Assembly (NCBI RefSeq): GCF_009617595.1
Contig: NZ_WIXK01000002.1
Span: 1-64,000, forward strand
Direction: 5' to 3'
DNA length: 64,000 nucleotides
Source of the DNA: Tritonibacter aquimaris
Lineage (GTDB): Bacteria > Pseudomonadota > Alphaproteobacteria > Rhodobacterales > Rhodobacteraceae
The position numbers and the translations under genes are program-made. This document shows positions 47,451-57,757 of the stretch, piece by piece; position 1 is the first letter of the stretch, and each line of letters opens with the position of its first letter. Below the pieces are notes generated by a model that worked only from the letters and a program-made list of their open reading frames with translations, was not told where the DNA came from and made no database searches.

Positions 47451-49208
47451 TCAATCAAAACTGTCGGGCTCGTCCCGGTTGATGTCGCGAACGGCAATAG
47501 CGGTGTCTTGGGCCTTGCTCAGCACCCAGCGGATGCGCGTCGCGTACTCTATCGCGTAGCCAGATAGAATAATTTGATTGGAAGCGCGAGGCTTCAGACG
47601 GCCTTTTTCCAGATAATAACTGGGTTCGAGGCGTAGATTGGCGGATCCATCCTGACGAAACACCCAGATTTCCCCGCTTTTGAGCGCAAGCGACACCGCT
47701 GCCCCCCCCATATCCACCCGCGCATCCACATCCGGATGCAGGTGGAATCGGATGTCAAATCCCAGCCCGGTGGTGCCTGCCTGCTGTTTCGCGCGGCCAA
47801 ACCGACGTTTGGCAGGATCATCAAGCGCAAGCAGCAGATCTTCACCATTCAGCACGCGACCATCGTTTGTCAGATCAAGCGTGCGCGCATGGGTCAGTCC
47901 GTAGTTGCCATTATAGGCATCGTGGGCGACGTCGACTTTGGTACTGTCTTCCTTGAGCTCCACATCAAAGGGCACGCGGGTTGGGCCACCCACCATGGCT
48001 TCGCGTTTACTGACCTTATGTGGCGTTTCAAGCCGCGCAAGCGAATGCCCCGCAAGGCACAGCGTGGAATGTGACGGGGTGGCCCGGCCAGCGCGGCGCC
48101 ACTCAAGACCGAAGGTTTCGCCAGAGCCGCAATTCACAATGAGCGGCCTGCGCCCGGATGTAAGTTCAAACGCCAATGTCGAAGCATGAGCATTAAACGA
48201 TGCATCCCCTTCGGGCGGCACAGAGGCATCCATTACAATAGACGTCCGCCCGGCATAGAGGCGGGAAAAGCCCATGCGCAGCTCTGTCGAGCTGACGCGA
48301 TCTGCCAGACGCGGGCTGACATGGCTTGCCGCCAGCGCATGATCCAGCCGCCCTTCAAGACCGCGCCCACCACCATGAAACCGCGCAAGACCTCCATCGG
48401 TGTGGCGCAGCGCGCGCAAAGTCGGGGCGATGCGTTCAATGGCGGCGATATGTTCAGGAGCTACACGGCGACCCATGTCCTGTAGTGCAGCAGCAGACCA
48501 ATTGAGCAGGGTGAAAACTTCCAGCAACTCTTCGGGATTACGGGTGGACAGGCCACCTTGCGCATCGATCTGGGTCTTACACTCCTGCGACAGCGCTTTG
48601 ATCGCGGGCTCTGCCAGTTCTTCGCGCCCTTCCAATGCAAGACCTGCGTAGATCAACCCTGTGAGCGCTTCAAACCGGGGAAGGCCCGGCATTGCCCCCT
48701 GCCAGCGGTGGGCGAGAAACCAGGTCTGACGCGAGAGCGACAGGTAAAACGCATCATGGGCGGCCTTGTCCTGCCCCGCCATGAGAAACAGCGCGTGGTT
48801 GATCCAGCGAATGATACGCCGCCCTGTAAGATCCGGGCTCCAGCCGATACCGCCGCCTTTGCCGTGGGTCTCAATCCAGCCCCAGACCCAGGATTGCGCC
48901 TTGTGCCGCGCAGTCAGATCCCCCACTGCCGCCAGATCATCCAGCCAGGAAAACCCGTGACGTTCCGCATCAAAGGCCTGATCGGGGGCCTCTACTTCCC
49001 ACAATCCCGTAGTCTGAGATTCAAGAAGATAACCCGCAAACAGCAGATTGCCTGCCACCAGCTGACGCCCGCGGGCAAAACTGCCAATGGTGCGGGGCTC
49101 AGGATTGGAGACAAACCCAGTGGCCGCAGGCTGTTTGCGGGCACGAAACGCGTACCACCGGTTCATCAGTCGGGTGGCATTGCTGGGGATGCGACTGTAG
49201 TGTGACAT
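47451..49208 (-). CDS. Heparinase II/III family protein
   Basis: 585-residue protein with an N-terminal alpha-toroid (about 1-330) and C-terminal beta-sandwich of the heparinase II/III fold. Typical segments are [29 protein letters not shown], and GEWxH-like [19 protein letters not shown] followed by PSHSTLC. No signal peptide is evident, which is odd for a polysaccharide lyase. The placement beside purH and rsmB is a recurrent core neighbourhood in Rhodobacteraceae, so a housekeeping envelope role is possible. The ATG at 49208 is preferred to a TTG two codons earlier. Confidence 0.85.
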   Translation of the reverse strand: MSHYSRIPSNATRLMNRWYAFRARKQPAATGFVSNPEPRTIGSFARGRQLVAGNLLFAGYLLESQTTGLWEVEAPDQAFDAERHGFSWLDDLAAVGDLTARHKAQSWVWGWIETHGKGGGIGWSPDLTGRRIIRWINHALFLMAGQDKAAHDAFYLSLSRQTWFLAHRWQGAMPGLPRFEALTGLIYAGLALEGREELAEPAIKALSQECKTQIDAQGGLSTRNPEELLEVFTLLNWSAAALQDMGRRVAPEHIAAIERIAPTLRALRHTDGGLARFHGGGRGLEGRLDHALAASHVSPRLADRVSSTELRMGFSRLYAGRTSIVMDASVPPEGDASFNAHASTLAFELTSGRRPLIVNCGSGETFGLEWRRAGRATPSHSTLCLAGHSLARLETPHKVSKREAMVGGPTRVPFDVELKEDSTKVDVAHDAYNGNYGLTHARTLDLTNDGRVLNGEDLLLALDDPAKRRFGRAKQQAGTTGLGFDIRFHLHPDVDARVDMGGAAVSLALKSGEIWVFRQDGSANLRLEPSYYLEKGRLKPRASNQIILSGYAIEYATRIRWVLSKAQDTAIAVRDINRDEPDSFD

Positions 49209-49321
49209 GCTCAAATCGTCTCAATAGTCCGCCTAGGCGCGTGTAATCGCAGCCCTTTTCCAGCGAGCTTAACCTGCAAGACGTCGCAAGTCACCGCACT
49301 TTGATATGCGTCGCACCCAGC

Positions 49322-50581
49322 TCAGGCGGATTTACGCAAAAGTGCCATATAAAACCCGTCCATGCCGCCACGTTCTGCCCAGTAATCCGGGCGCAGTCGC
49401 AGACCGCCCTCTTCGGTGATCCAATCCGAATCAACACCAAGATCGGCGAGCGTGCTTTGATCCACCTGCATGTCAGCAAACATCTCAAGCGCGTCTTCAA
49501 CCTGGCATTCTCCTTCGTCGGGCAATAGCGAACAGGTGCAAAACACCAGACGCCCGCCGGGTTTCACCAGGCTCCAGGCATGGGCAAGCATCTGCGCCTG
49601 CAGATTGATCAAAGCGCCAAAATCGCTGCCATCTTTTGCATGCGGCAGATCCGGGTGGCGGCGAATGGTGCCGGTGGCAGAGCAAGGTGCATCCAAAAGC
49701 ACCGCATCATATTGGCCTTGATGCTCCAAGGCGTCGCCCACAATCACATCCGCCTTGAGGCCGGTGCGTTCCAAGTTTTCCCGCAGACGAGTCAGGCGGG
49801 TTTCTGACACATCCAACGCAGAGACTGTGGCGCCAGCCGCAGCGAGCTGCATGGTTTTCCCACCCGGTGCAGCACAAAGATCAAGTACAGTCTCACCAGG
49901 CTGGGCCGACAGCAAACGCGCAGGCAAAGCTGCGGCTGCATCCTGCACCCACCAATCCCCCGCATCATAACCCGGCAACGCCGAGACCTGCCCGGCCTCT
50001 GCGCGACGCAGGGAACCGGTTGGCAACAGCTCTGCATCCAGGTCTGATTCGCCTCCCGGCTTCAGCGTTATATCCAATGGCGCGGGCGCGGCATGAACAG
50101 CCTCAATACCTGCAACCGCATCGCGCCCCCAGGCCTCCACTAGCGGGCCACGCAACCACTTGGGCAGGCGCGGCTGGCGCAGTTTTTGCCATTCATCTGG
50201 GCCATTCGCAGCCACTTTGCGCAACACTGCGTTCACCAGCCCTTTTAGAGCGCCGTGGTGTTTGTGGCGGGACACAATATTGACCATGGAATTGACCACC
50301 CCATGAGCAGCCCCACCTGCACAAAGCTCATATACGCCCAATCTCAGAGCGTTTCTCACATGCAGCGGCGTATTCTTTTTCAGATACTTCGCAAGGATCT
50401 TGTCGACGCGTTCAAGGTTGCGTAGGGTCTCGTTTGCAAGGCGCTGGGTGCGCGCCCGATCTTCCGGCGTCAACCGTTCCAGCACACCCGCAGCATAGCA
50501 TTCTGCCAGGAGCCGCTGCTGTCCCAGAACTTGATCCAACAAATAAACCGCGCTGCGGCGCGCCTGAATTGCGTCTGTCAC
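49322..50581 (-). CDS. rsmB: RsmB/NOP-family rRNA cytosine C5-methyltransferase
   Basis: 419-residue methyltransferase, probably for 16S rRNA. The N-terminal NusB-like domain (about 1-130) has NSMVNIVSRHKHHGALKGLV; the SAM-binding domain shows LDLCAAPGGKTMQL, and the two catalytic regions DAPCSATGTIRRHPD and TCSLLPDEGE supply both cysteines. GGAG lies upstream of the ATG. It is divergent from the SdhAF4-like gene. Confidence 0.94.
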   Translation of the reverse strand: MTDAIQARRSAVYLLDQVLGQQRLLAECYAAGVLERLTPEDRARTQRLANETLRNLERVDKILAKYLKKNTPLHVRNALRLGVYELCAGGAAHGVVNSMVNIVSRHKHHGALKGLVNAVLRKVAANGPDEWQKLRQPRLPKWLRGPLVEAWGRDAVAGIEAVHAAPAPLDITLKPGGESDLDAELLPTGSLRRAEAGQVSALPGYDAGDWWVQDAAAALPARLLSAQPGETVLDLCAAPGGKTMQLAAAGATVSALDVSETRLTRLRENLERTGLKADVIVGDALEHQGQYDAVLLDAPCSATGTIRRHPDLPHAKDGSDFGALINLQAQMLAHAWSLVKPGGRLVFCTCSLLPDEGECQVEDALEMFADMQVDQSTLADLGVDSDWITEEGGLRLRPDYWAERGGMDGFYMALLRKSA

Positions 50582-50665
50582 CCTGGGCTCCTTTGAGCTG
50601 AGGAAGTATCTTGTCCCTTGTGAAGAGGCGCATATATCATGGCGTGAGCATAAAGGAACCCGTCA

Positions 50666-50866
50666 ATGGCTGACGCAACTGTAAATATCAAAGACGAATG
50701 GAAAGATCTGCCCCCCGCCGCCCAGCGCGCGCTGGCCGAGGCAGAGGAACGCAGACTGGCCGCTGAGGCGAACGCGCCGCTGCCCACAGAACTGGGCGGA
50801 CGCGATGGCCCTGAGCCTGTGCGCTATGGCGATTGGGAGAAAAAAGGCCTCGCAATCGATTTTTGA
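50666..50866 (+). CDS. DUF1674 protein, SdhAF4-like assembly factor
   Basis: 66-residue protein with the DUF1674/SDHAF4 signature at its C-terminus: GGRDGPEPVRYGDWEKKG, then AIDF. Eukaryotic SDHAF4 helps to assemble the flavoprotein subunit of succinate dehydrogenase; the bacterial role is inferred from that. AAAGGA precedes the ATG. It is not near sdh genes here. The NIPSNAP gene follows in the same direction. Confidence 0.88.
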   Translation: MADATVNIKDEWKDLPPAAQRALAEAEERRLAAEANAPLPTELGGRDGPEPVRYGDWEKKGLAIDF

Positions 50867-50884
50867 TCTACCGGATGGTCGCTC

Positions 50885-51217
50885 ATGATTATCGAGATTC
50901 GCCGCTATACTTTGCATCCCGGAAAACGCGAAGAGTTCATTCGGTTCTTTGAAACCGTGAACCGAGGCGCTTTGCGTGACGCGGGCATGCTGATCTTTGG
51001 ACCCATGCGTGATCTCGAGGATCCTGACAAAGTGCATTGGATGCGGGCGTTCTCGAGCCTTGAGGAGCGCGAACGGATCAAGGATGCGTTTTATGAGGGT
51101 CCAGTCTGGTGTGCAGAAGTTGAACCCTTTATCATGCCACTGATCGCACATTACGATGCAAGCGTGGTCGAAACCACCAAAGGGTTTGAAGGATTTCAGG
51201 AAACCCCGGACCTTTAA
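50885..51217 (+). CDS. NIPSNAP family protein
   Basis: 110-residue small protein of the NIPSNAP/dimeric ferredoxin-like fold: MIIEIRRYTLHPGKREEFI, LRDAGMLIFGP and FSSLEERER match the family. The function of bacterial members is unsettled. It starts 18 bases after the DUF1674 stop, probably in the same transcript. Ends inside a shared hairpin. Confidence 0.85.
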   Translation: MIIEIRRYTLHPGKREEFIRFFETVNRGALRDAGMLIFGPMRDLEDPDKVHWMRAFSSLEERERIKDAFYEGPVWCAEVEPFIMPLIAHYDASVVETTKGFEGFQETPDL

Positions 51218-51226
51218 GGTTCGGGG
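51204..51226. terminator. Hairpin terminator, NIPSNAP / dapB
   Basis: CCCCGGACC-TTTAA-GGTTCGGGG (one G-U) covers the NIPSNAP stop codon between convergent genes. Flanks are only weakly T- or A-rich, so termination is plausible but not strong. Confidence 0.5.
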
Positions 51227-51258
51227 AGTTTCCCATATTCTGGAAACAGACGGGCCGC

Positions 51259-52068
51259 TTAAAGCCCCAATACATCCACCATATCATATTCGCCGGGGGC
51301 TTTGTCCTGGCCCCAAAGCGCTGCTTTTACCGCGCCACGAGCAAAGATAGCCCGATCTGTTGCCATGTGTCGCAGAACGATTCGCTCTCCTGCCGCTGCA
51401 AACAGAACGTCATGTTCACCCACGATGTCACCACCGCGGATCACGGAAAAACCGATATCGCCTTTTTTGCGCGCACCTGTGATCCCGTCGCGCGCCCGGT
51501 CTTCAACATCAGAAAGCTTCACACCGCGCCCTTCGGCAGCAGCTTCGCCAAGCATGAGGGCGGTGCCTGATGGCGCGTCGACTTTGTGATGATGATGGGC
51601 CTCGATCACCTCAATGTCGAAATCCTCATCCAGCGCTGCAGCCACTTTTTTGGTGAGCTGCATCAACAGGTTCACACCCAGGCTCATATTGCCCGCGCGC
51701 ACGATCACCGCATGACGCGCAGAGGGTTCAAGCTGGGCGATTTCATCTTCGGACATGCCGGTGGTGCCAATCACATGCACACAGCGCGCCTGGGCGGCGA
51801 TTTTCGAGAACTCTATCGTCGCTGCGGGCGCAGTGAAATCGATCACCGCCTGTGCCTTTGAAAACGCCTCAAGCGCATCGTCGGTCACGGTCACACCAAG
51901 AGCTGCGCCGCCCATGGCTTCGCCCACGTCGCGGCCGACCCAATCATGGCCTGCGCGTTCAACCGCACCGACCAGGCGCGCCTTATCGCTCTCCTGAATC
52001 GTTTTGATCAGCATTTGCCCCATACGCCCCGAGGCGCCGGTGATCACAATTCCGGGCAGGTCAGTCAT
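51259..52068 (-). CDS. dapB: 4-hydroxy-tetrahydrodipicolinate reductase
   Basis: 269-residue enzyme of the diaminopimelate/lysine pathway, reducing HTPA with NAD(P)H. N-terminal cofactor loop GASGRMG, catalytic [15 protein letters not shown], and GTTGMSEDE are visible. AAAGGACC precedes the ATG at 52068; a longer frame beginning at 52146 has no such site and would add 26 unconserved residues. It is divergent from rbfA. Confidence 0.95.
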   Translation of the reverse strand: MTDLPGIVITGASGRMGQMLIKTIQESDKARLVGAVERAGHDWVGRDVGEAMGGAALGVTVTDDALEAFSKAQAVIDFTAPAATIEFSKIAAQARCVHVIGTTGMSEDEIAQLEPSARHAVIVRAGNMSLGVNLLMQLTKKVAAALDEDFDIEVIEAHHHHKVDAPSGTALMLGEAAAEGRGVKLSDVEDRARDGITGARKKGDIGFSVIRGGDIVGEHDVLFAAAGERIVLRHMATDRAIFARGAVKAALWGQDKAPGEYDMVDVLGL

Positions 52069-52157
52069 CGCTCTGGTCCTTTTATAAACGTGCTGTTTTC
52101 CTCCTAGCGCGGCAGCGGGCGCTTGGCAAAGGGGGCAATTCGGCATAGATCGGAAAT

Positions 52158-52553
52158 ATGGCTAAGAACAAATTTCATGATGGTCCCGGTCCTTCGCAAC
52201 GCCAGCTCCGTGTGGGAGAGCTGATCCGCCGCACCCTATCTGAGGTGCTGGCGCGTGGCGATGTGCATGACCCCGACCTCAACCGCATGTCGATCACCGT
52301 GGGTGAGGTACGCACCTCGCCCGATCTGAAAATCGCGACCGCCTATGTGCTGCCTCTGGGTGGACAGGGCCAGGATCAGGTTGTGCAGCTTCTGGCGCGC
52401 AACAAAACTGAGCTGCGCCGGGCCATTGGTAAGAAACTGGGGCTGAAGTTCACCCCTGATCTGCGATTTCAGCTTGATCAGACCTTTGATCAGATGGATG
52501 AAACCCGCCGGATGCTGGGTCAGGACGCGGTGCGCCGCGATATTGACGAGTGA
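52158..52553 (+). CDS. rbfA: Ribosome-binding factor A
   Basis: 131-residue KH-fold protein needed for 16S rRNA 5'-end maturation. Typical segments are [40 protein letters not shown] and [18 protein letters not shown]. It is followed directly (four-base overlap) by the glycosidase-like gene, and truB comes next, echoing the usual rbfA-truB-rpsO-pnp order. Confidence 0.95.
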   Translation: MAKNKFHDGPGPSQRQLRVGELIRRTLSEVLARGDVHDPDLNRMSITVGEVRTSPDLKIATAYVLPLGGQGQDQVVQLLARNKTELRRAIGKKLGLKFTPDLRFQLDQTFDQMDETRRMLGQDAVRRDIDE

Positions 52554-53296
52554 AACGCTTCGCCTGCCTATTGCTATGGTTGGCTTGGGTGGGCGCGCCT
52601 GCGGCGGCGGCAGAGTGCCGCGACATATCTTACAATGACAATCGCTATACCGTCTGCGAAGTGGATGCCACGCGCGAGCAGCTAAAGCTGTTTCTCGCGG
52701 ACCAGAATGGTGCGATTCACGGCCATTTTTCCCGTCTTGAAGCCGCGCTTGAAGCTGCTGGACAAAAGCTCACCTTTGCCACCAACGCGGGCATGTATCA
52801 CGCCGATCGCGCGCCTGTTGGGCTGTATGTGGAAGAGGGGCGCGAATATATGCACCTTGTTCCCAATGCAGGGCCCGGCAATTTTGGCCTGCTGCCCAAT
52901 GGGGTGTTCTGCATCCGCGATGGCCGCGCTGATGTGATTGAAACGCTTGCTTTTCGCGACAATGACACCCAGTGCAGAAATGCGAGCCAGTCGGGGCCAA
53001 TGCTGGTGATTGAGGGCAAACTACACCCGCGTTTCTTGCCCGATTCAACATCCCGTTATGTGCGCAACGGCGTGGGGACGTCGGCAGATGGGAGCCGGGC
53101 AGTCTTTGTCATTTCGCGCAATGCAGTGACCTTTCATCAGTTTGGCAGCCTTTTTCGCGATCATCTGAAACTTCCCAATGCGCTCTATTTTGATGGTAAT
53201 ATTTCACGCCTGCATGCGCCCCAGATTGGTCGCAGCGATGCGGGTTTCATGATGGGGCCGATTGTCGGCGTCGTTGAAGATATCCCCGCAAAATAA
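52550..53296 (+). CDS. Secreted phosphodiester glycosidase-like (DUF2233)
   Basis: 248-residue exported protein: signal peptide [20 protein letters not shown], then a NAGPA/DUF2233 domain, the fold of the enzyme that uncovers mannose 6-phosphate. Signatures: [32 protein letters not shown] and [13 protein letters not shown]. Its GTG start overlaps the rbfA stop. Bacterial relatives include phosphodiester glycosidases, so action on an envelope or extracellular phosphosugar is likely; substrate unknown. Confidence 0.85.
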   Translation: MKRFACLLLWLAWVGAPAAAAECRDISYNDNRYTVCEVDATREQLKLFLADQNGAIHGHFSRLEAALEAAGQKLTFATNAGMYHADRAPVGLYVEEGREYMHLVPNAGPGNFGLLPNGVFCIRDGRADVIETLAFRDNDTQCRNASQSGPMLVIEGKLHPRFLPDSTSRYVRNGVGTSADGSRAVFVISRNAVTFHQFGSLFRDHLKLPNALYFDGNISRLHAPQIGRSDAGFMMGPIVGVVEDIPAK

Positions 53297-53390
53297 AGCC
53301 TGCGGGATCTGTGGTGACTTGCCAGAGCAATTGACAGAGCGCGCAGCTTCGGCTACCTCGCGCGCCTCATCTAAAGCACGAGGGTAGTCA

Positions 53391-54299
53391 ATGGCACGCA
53401 AACGCAAAGGGCGCGATATTTCCGGCTGGCTGGTTATCGACAAACCAGCGGGGATGACCTCAACCACGGTTGTGAACAAGGTCCGCTGGGCCATGGAAGC
53501 AAAAAAAGCGGGCCATGCCGGTACTTTGGACCCCGAAGCAACCGGCGTTCTGGCGATTGCACTGGGTGAGGCTACCAAGACCGTTCCGTTTATTACCGAC
53601 GCGATGAAGGCCTATACCTTTACCGTGCGGCTTGGTCAGGCGACCAACACCGATGACGCCGAGGGCGAAGTCATCGCCGAAAGCGATGCGCGCCCCACGG
53701 ACGAGCAGATCAAAGAAGCGCTCTTGCCGTTTCTGGGGGAAATTCAGCAAGTTCCACCGAAATTTTCTGCTGTCAAAATCGATGGCCAGCGCGCCTATAA
53801 GCTGGCGCGCGACGGCGAAGATGTTGAACTGGCGGCCCGGTCTTTGTGGGTGGAAGAGCTGTTTTTGATCGACCGCCCTGATGACGATCACGTGGTGCTG
53901 GAAATGACCTGCGGCAAGGGTGGCTACGTGCGCTCCATTGCGCGTGATCTGGGTGAAGCGCTGGGATGCCATGCCCATGTCAAACAGCTCCGCCGGATCT
54001 GGTCTGGACCGTTTGAGGTGGACGACGCATTGAAATGGCCAGAGGTTGAACGGATGGAGCGCACGCCCGAGCTTGATGAACATCTGCGCCCGCTGGAACA
54101 GGGGCTGGACGGTCTGCCCGAGCTGAAATGCACAGCTGAAGGTGCTGTACGGCTGAAAAACGGCAATCCGGGCATGGTACTGCCTGCAGATGACGTGGAA
54201 TACGGCGATGAGGCCTGGGCATCAATTGAAGGCAAAGCCGTGGCTGTGGGCATCTACAAATCTGGCACATTGCACCCAAGCCGCGTGTTCAATCAGTAA
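53391..54299 (+). CDS. truB: tRNA pseudouridine-55 synthase
   Basis: 302-residue enzyme making pseudouridine 55 in tRNA T-loops. The catalytic Asp47 is in [21 protein letters not shown] and [15 protein letters not shown] are conserved motifs. A GAGGGTAG stretch lies upstream. Same strand as rbfA and later rpsO and pnp; three inserted genes separate it from rpsO. Confidence 0.96.
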   Translation: MARKRKGRDISGWLVIDKPAGMTSTTVVNKVRWAMEAKKAGHAGTLDPEATGVLAIALGEATKTVPFITDAMKAYTFTVRLGQATNTDDAEGEVIAESDARPTDEQIKEALLPFLGEIQQVPPKFSAVKIDGQRAYKLARDGEDVELAARSLWVEELFLIDRPDDDHVVLEMTCGKGGYVRSIARDLGEALGCHAHVKQLRRIWSGPFEVDDALKWPEVERMERTPELDEHLRPLEQGLDGLPELKCTAEGAVRLKNGNPGMVLPADDVEYGDEAWASIEGKAVAVGIYKSGTLHPSRVFNQ

Positions 54300-54329
54300 G
54301 CACGCTTGCACGGATGAACCCGACATGGC

Positions 54330-54854
54330 ATGGCGCGCGACATGATCACGCGCCATCACACCAAGGGCGATGCGCCCTCATCCGCAGTTTATTCTGACTG
54401 TGAAACCTATCGCTATAGCCTGACACGGGTCTGGGATCCGCAAGGGCAGCGGGTGATGTTCATCATGCTGAACCCATCAAAGGCGACCGAGGTTCAAAAC
54501 GACCCCACCATTGAACGCTGTGAACGCCGGGCGCGCGCGCTTGGGTTTGGTGGGTTTCGCGCCACCAATATCTTTGCCTATCGTGCAACGGATCCGCGGG
54601 ATATGCGCGCCTATGATCAGCCGGAAGGCCCCGATAATATGGATATCCTGCGCGACGGGATGGAATGGGCAGACATGGTGATCTGCGCCTGGGGCACCCA
54701 TGGGGAACACCGAAAACAAGGCCCGCGAGTCGCTGAAGTTTTGCGCCAGACCGGCAAGCCGCTTTATCATCTGGGCCTGAGCAAAGCAGGCCATCCCAAA
54801 CATCCGCTCTATATCTCATACGCTCAAAAACCGCTGCTCTGGCAAGGTGGTTAG
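54330..54854 (+). CDS. DUF1643 domain protein
   Basis: 174-residue cytosolic protein of unknown function. The DUF1643 pattern is clear: RYSLTRVWDP, VMFIMLNPSKA, NDPTIERCERRARALGFGGF, and CAWGTHGEHRKQGPRV. The family often lies near mobile or phage genes but is also chromosomal, as here beside truB. The start is uncertain between 54330 and the ATG at 54342. Confidence 0.85.
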   Translation: MARDMITRHHTKGDAPSSAVYSDCETYRYSLTRVWDPQGQRVMFIMLNPSKATEVQNDPTIERCERRARALGFGGFRATNIFAYRATDPRDMRAYDQPEGPDNMDILRDGMEWADMVICAWGTHGEHRKQGPRVAEVLRQTGKPLYHLGLSKAGHPKHPLYISYAQKPLLWQGG

Positions 54855-54965
54855 CCGCTTTGGTAAGGGCACATTAACCGATGTTCTCGTTTTGTTTTGA
54901 ACAATCGCGCCCCGCGTGAGACATTACCCACGAACTGCGATCAATCGCGAGGATGGGTAAGCCGG

Positions 54966-55907
54966 ATGTTTCTGATTGCAAGCGTTGTAACCTTGGCTGC
55001 TGCGGGCGGCTTTTTGCTGATGGATGACACCAGCGACGAAGAGGTGATGGATACACCACCAGAAGACCTGGATGAGGACGAGGTTACGATCACTCCGCTT
55101 TCGGACATCATTGGCAGTGATGCCGCAGATACGCTGGTTGGCGGAGATGAGGATGAGCATATCCTGGGCCTTGGCGGCAATGATCAGATCGGTGGCGGAG
55201 CGGGCGCAGATACGCTCGGCGGGGGGAGCGATGATGATGAGCTTTATGGCGGTGCCGGCGGGGATCTGTTGCATGGCGGCGCGGGTAACGACCGGCTGCA
55301 AGGCGAGGACGGCGATGATTCTCTGTTCGGCGGACATGGGGATGATTTCATCTTTGGCCATTTTGGGGATGACACCCTTGCAGGGGGTGCCGGTGACGAC
55401 AGCCTACAGGGCGGCCAGGGCGATGATCAGGCAGATGGTGGCACAGGCGACGATGCGGTGCATGGCTATGATGGAAACGACACGCTAAGCGGCGACGCCG
55501 GAGAAGACACGCTGTTTGGCGGTGATGGCGCAGATCTGATCATCGGTAATGATGATGCGTTGCAAGATTATCTGAACGGGGGCGACGGAGCAGATGTCAT
55601 CTTGGCCGGGGATGCGGATGTGGTAACCGGCGGCGCAGGGGTCGATCAGATCTACACAAATAGCACGGTCACTCCGATCCAGATCATGGATTTTGAAACC
55701 GGAATTGATGAGCTGCTGGTGCCCTGGGAAAACACGCCAGACAGCCCTGCCAACATCGAAATCATCCCAGCCGGCGCAGACGAAGATACAAGCTACGTGC
55801 GCGTTGACGGGGTTGTAGTCGCCGTGCTCCCCTCTGACATTGCAATATCCGTTGACGATATTCAGCTGGTCTCACCAGAGGACCCGATTCTGCGCCCCCT
55901 GTCTTAA
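54966..55907 (+). CDS. RTX calcium-binding repeat protein with N-terminal anchor
   Basis: 313-residue acidic protein. A hydrophobic helix (MFLIASVVTLAAAGGFLLM) opens it, then about 15 Gly/Asp-rich RTX nonapeptides (GGxGxDxLx) from about residue 55 to 235, which fold into a calcium-binding beta-roll. The tail (IMDFETGIDELLVPW, VVVAVLPSDIA) is a family-typical cap. The ATG at 54966 is preferred to a TTG 23 codons earlier. There is no obvious cleavage site or T1SS gene nearby, so it may stay membrane-anchored. Base composition is strongly biased by the repeats. Confidence 0.82.
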   Translation: MFLIASVVTLAAAGGFLLMDDTSDEEVMDTPPEDLDEDEVTITPLSDIIGSDAADTLVGGDEDEHILGLGGNDQIGGGAGADTLGGGSDDDELYGGAGGDLLHGGAGNDRLQGEDGDDSLFGGHGDDFIFGHFGDDTLAGGAGDDSLQGGQGDDQADGGTGDDAVHGYDGNDTLSGDAGEDTLFGGDGADLIIGNDDALQDYLNGGDGADVILAGDADVVTGGAGVDQIYTNSTVTPIQIMDFETGIDELLVPWENTPDSPANIEIIPAGADEDTSYVRVDGVVVAVLPSDIAISVDDIQLVSPEDPILRPLS

Positions 55908-55928
55908 CGGGTGCCCCGCGCTTTATCT

Positions 55929-55957
55929 TTGCCATTTTGGCCAAAAGCGACTATACG
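55929..55957 (+). promoter_or_regulatory. Candidate sigma-70 promoter of rpsO
   Basis: TTGCCA, 17-base spacer, TATACG, about 100 bases upstream of rpsO in a gene-free gap. Both hexamers are close to consensus. Confidence 0.5.
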
Positions 55958-56065
55958 CGCGCATCTGCTTTGGAATCGCAAGACCCACTGCGGATTTCTC
56001 CACGGGCCTGTGCTGGACGACATCCCGGCCTGCGCCATTCACTTTAACTCATAAAGGAGACCCCG

Positions 56066-56335
56066 ATGTCGATCACTGCTGAAGACAAAGCTCGCGTCAT
56101 GAAAGAATTCGCAACTAAGGACGGCGACACCGGTTCGCCTGAAGTCCAGGTTGCTATCCTGACCTCGCGCATCAACACGCTGACCGAGCACTTCAAGACC
56201 CACAAGAAAGACAACCACGGCCGCCGTGGTCTGCTGAAAATGGTTGCTCAGCGTCGTAAGCTGCTGGACTACCTGAAAGGCAAAGAAGAGGCGCGTTACA
56301 CCGACCTCATCAAACGTCTGGGCATCCGTCGCTAA
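56066..56335 (+). CDS. rpsO: 30S ribosomal protein S15
   Basis: 89-residue ribosomal protein binding the 16S rRNA central domain. Typical: [40 protein letters not shown] and [26 protein letters not shown] precedes the ATG. A strong terminator follows, so rpsO is transcribed separately from pnp here, with two genes in between. Confidence 0.97.
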   Translation: MSITAEDKARVMKEFATKDGDTGSPEVQVAILTSRINTLTEHFKTHKKDNHGRRGLLKMVAQRRKLLDYLKGKEEARYTDLIKRLGIRR

Positions 56336-56357
56336 TTTCTTGCGAATATCGGATTTT

Positions 56358-56388
56358 AAACCCGCTCCTTTTCGGAGCGGGTTTTTTT
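56358..56388 (+). terminator. Intrinsic terminator after rpsO
   Basis: AAACCCGCTCC-TTTTC-GGAGCGGGTTTTTTT, a strong hairpin with a long T run. Confidence 0.95.
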
Positions 56389-56505
56389 TATGGCCATTGC
56401 CCAGACCTGTTGGAAGCAGGCAGCTCTGTCACCGCGGCGACAGGATAGCGCGCGGATTTGCTGATAGCGGGCACCGGGGTACTTGAACCTTTTTTTCAAC
56501 TGTGC

Positions 56506-56522
56506 ATGTTACGTTATAACAT
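56506..56522. promoter_or_regulatory. Zur box upstream of zinc chaperone gene
   Basis: ATGTTA-CGTTA-TAACAT, a 17-base palindrome about 25 bases before the start codon, close to alphaproteobacterial Zur boxes (ATGTTATnnnATAACAT-like). It contains TATAAC, a possible -10, so Zur binding would block transcription when zinc is plentiful. Confidence 0.6.
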
Positions 56523-56546
56523 CTCTCCCCATGTTCGAGGCATCCC

Positions 56547-57755
56547 ATGACAGACACCCGACTCCCCGTGACGGTTCTTTCCGGCTTTTTAGGCGCTGGG
56601 AAAACCACCCTGCTCAACCGGGTCTTGAACAACCGTGAAGGACTGCGCGTAGCGGTGATTGTGAATGATATGTCAGAGGTGAACATCGATGCGGATCTGA
56701 TCCGCAACGGTGGTGCAGATCTGAGCCGAACCGATGAGACCCTGGTGGAGATCTCAAACGGCTGCATCTGCTGCACCCTGCGCGATGATCTGCTGGACGA
56801 AGTGCGCCGCCTCGCCGAAGCGCAGAGATTTGACTACCTGCTGATCGAATCCACAGGCATTGCTGAGCCACTGCCTGTGGCGGCGACATTTGAATTCCGT
56901 GATGAACTGGGCGAAAGCCTCAGCGACATCACCCGGCTTGATACCATGGTGACCGTTGTGGATGCGGTGAACCTGCCGCGCGATTTCGACAGCCAAGATA
57001 GCCTAAACGACCGCGGCGAAAGCCTTGGCCCGGACGATGAACGCGCATTGGTGCATCTGCTGACCGACCAGCTGGAATTTGCGGATGTGGTGGTGCTGAA
57101 CAAAGTCGCGGATGCAGGCCCTGAACAAACCGAAAAAGCGCGCCAGATCGTGCGCAGCCTCAATGCCGACGCCCAGATCATCGAGACCTCGTTTGGGGAT
57201 GTGACGATCCAAGACATTCTGAACACCGGCCGGTTTGATTTTGACAAAGCCCATGAACACCCGATGTGGGCCAAAGAGCTTTATGGATTTGCCAATCACA
57301 CGCCCGAAACCGAAGAATATGGTATTACCTCATATACTTATCGGGAACGCGCGCCATTTGATCCGGTGAAAATCCATGATTTCCTGCAAGGGGACCTGCC
57401 CGGCGTGTTGCGCGCCAAAGGGCATTTCTGGATTGCATCACGCCCGAAATGGGTGGCCGAGTTCTCCCTTGCTGGCACCATGTCGAGCGTTGCACCGCTT
57501 GGCACGTGGTGGGCATCTGTGGCCCCTGAAACCTGGCCCGCAGCGGCGCAGGAATACATCGACGAGCACTGGCAGCTGCCCTTTGGTGACCGCCGTCAGG
57601 AGCTTGTGTTTATTGGTGCAGACATTGACTGGCCCAAGCTGAAGGCTGCGTTGGATGACTGTCTGATAACCACCGTAACCCCCGATGATTTTGACGAACT
57701 GGCCGGGATGGAAGATCCCTTCCCACGTTGGCGCCTGGCTGAGGAGGCCGCCTGA
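56547..57755 (+). CDS. CobW-family zinc chaperone GTPase (ZigA-like)
   Basis: 402-residue COG0523 G3E GTPase. Walker A is GFLGAGKTT, the metal-binding motif is [11 protein letters not shown] (CxCC, about residues 72-75), Switch/Walker B ESTGIAEP, and NKVAD is the base-recognition motif. The C-terminal domain (about 250-402) is the CobW C-terminal fold. Together with the Zur box this fits the zinc-starvation chaperone ZigA/YciC rather than cobalt. GAGG lies upstream. A DUF6525 gene follows after two bases. Confidence 0.9.
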   Translation: MTDTRLPVTVLSGFLGAGKTTLLNRVLNNREGLRVAVIVNDMSEVNIDADLIRNGGADLSRTDETLVEISNGCICCTLRDDLLDEVRRLAEAQRFDYLLIESTGIAEPLPVAATFEFRDELGESLSDITRLDTMVTVVDAVNLPRDFDSQDSLNDRGESLGPDDERALVHLLTDQLEFADVVVLNKVADAGPEQTEKARQIVRSLNADAQIIETSFGDVTIQDILNTGRFDFDKAHEHPMWAKELYGFANHTPETEEYGITSYTYRERAPFDPVKIHDFLQGDLPGVLRAKGHFWIASRPKWVAEFSLAGTMSSVAPLGTWWASVAPETWPAAAQEYIDEHWQLPFGDRRQELVFIGADIDWPKLKAALDDCLITTVTPDDFDELAGMEDPFPRWRLAEEAA

Positions 57756-57757
57756 AC

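Noticed and set aside
45841-47559. A 572-codon open frame on the plus strand opposite purH
   Set aside because: It coincides with purH and continues into the heparinase-like gene; the real genes have clear motifs and starts. Codon use of the plus frame reflects the antisense wobble pattern.
55120-55560. Direct repeats in the RTX gene as a possible CRISPR or satellite array
   Set aside because: The repeats are degenerate at the DNA level and keep the reading frame; they encode the GGxGxDxLx nonapeptides.
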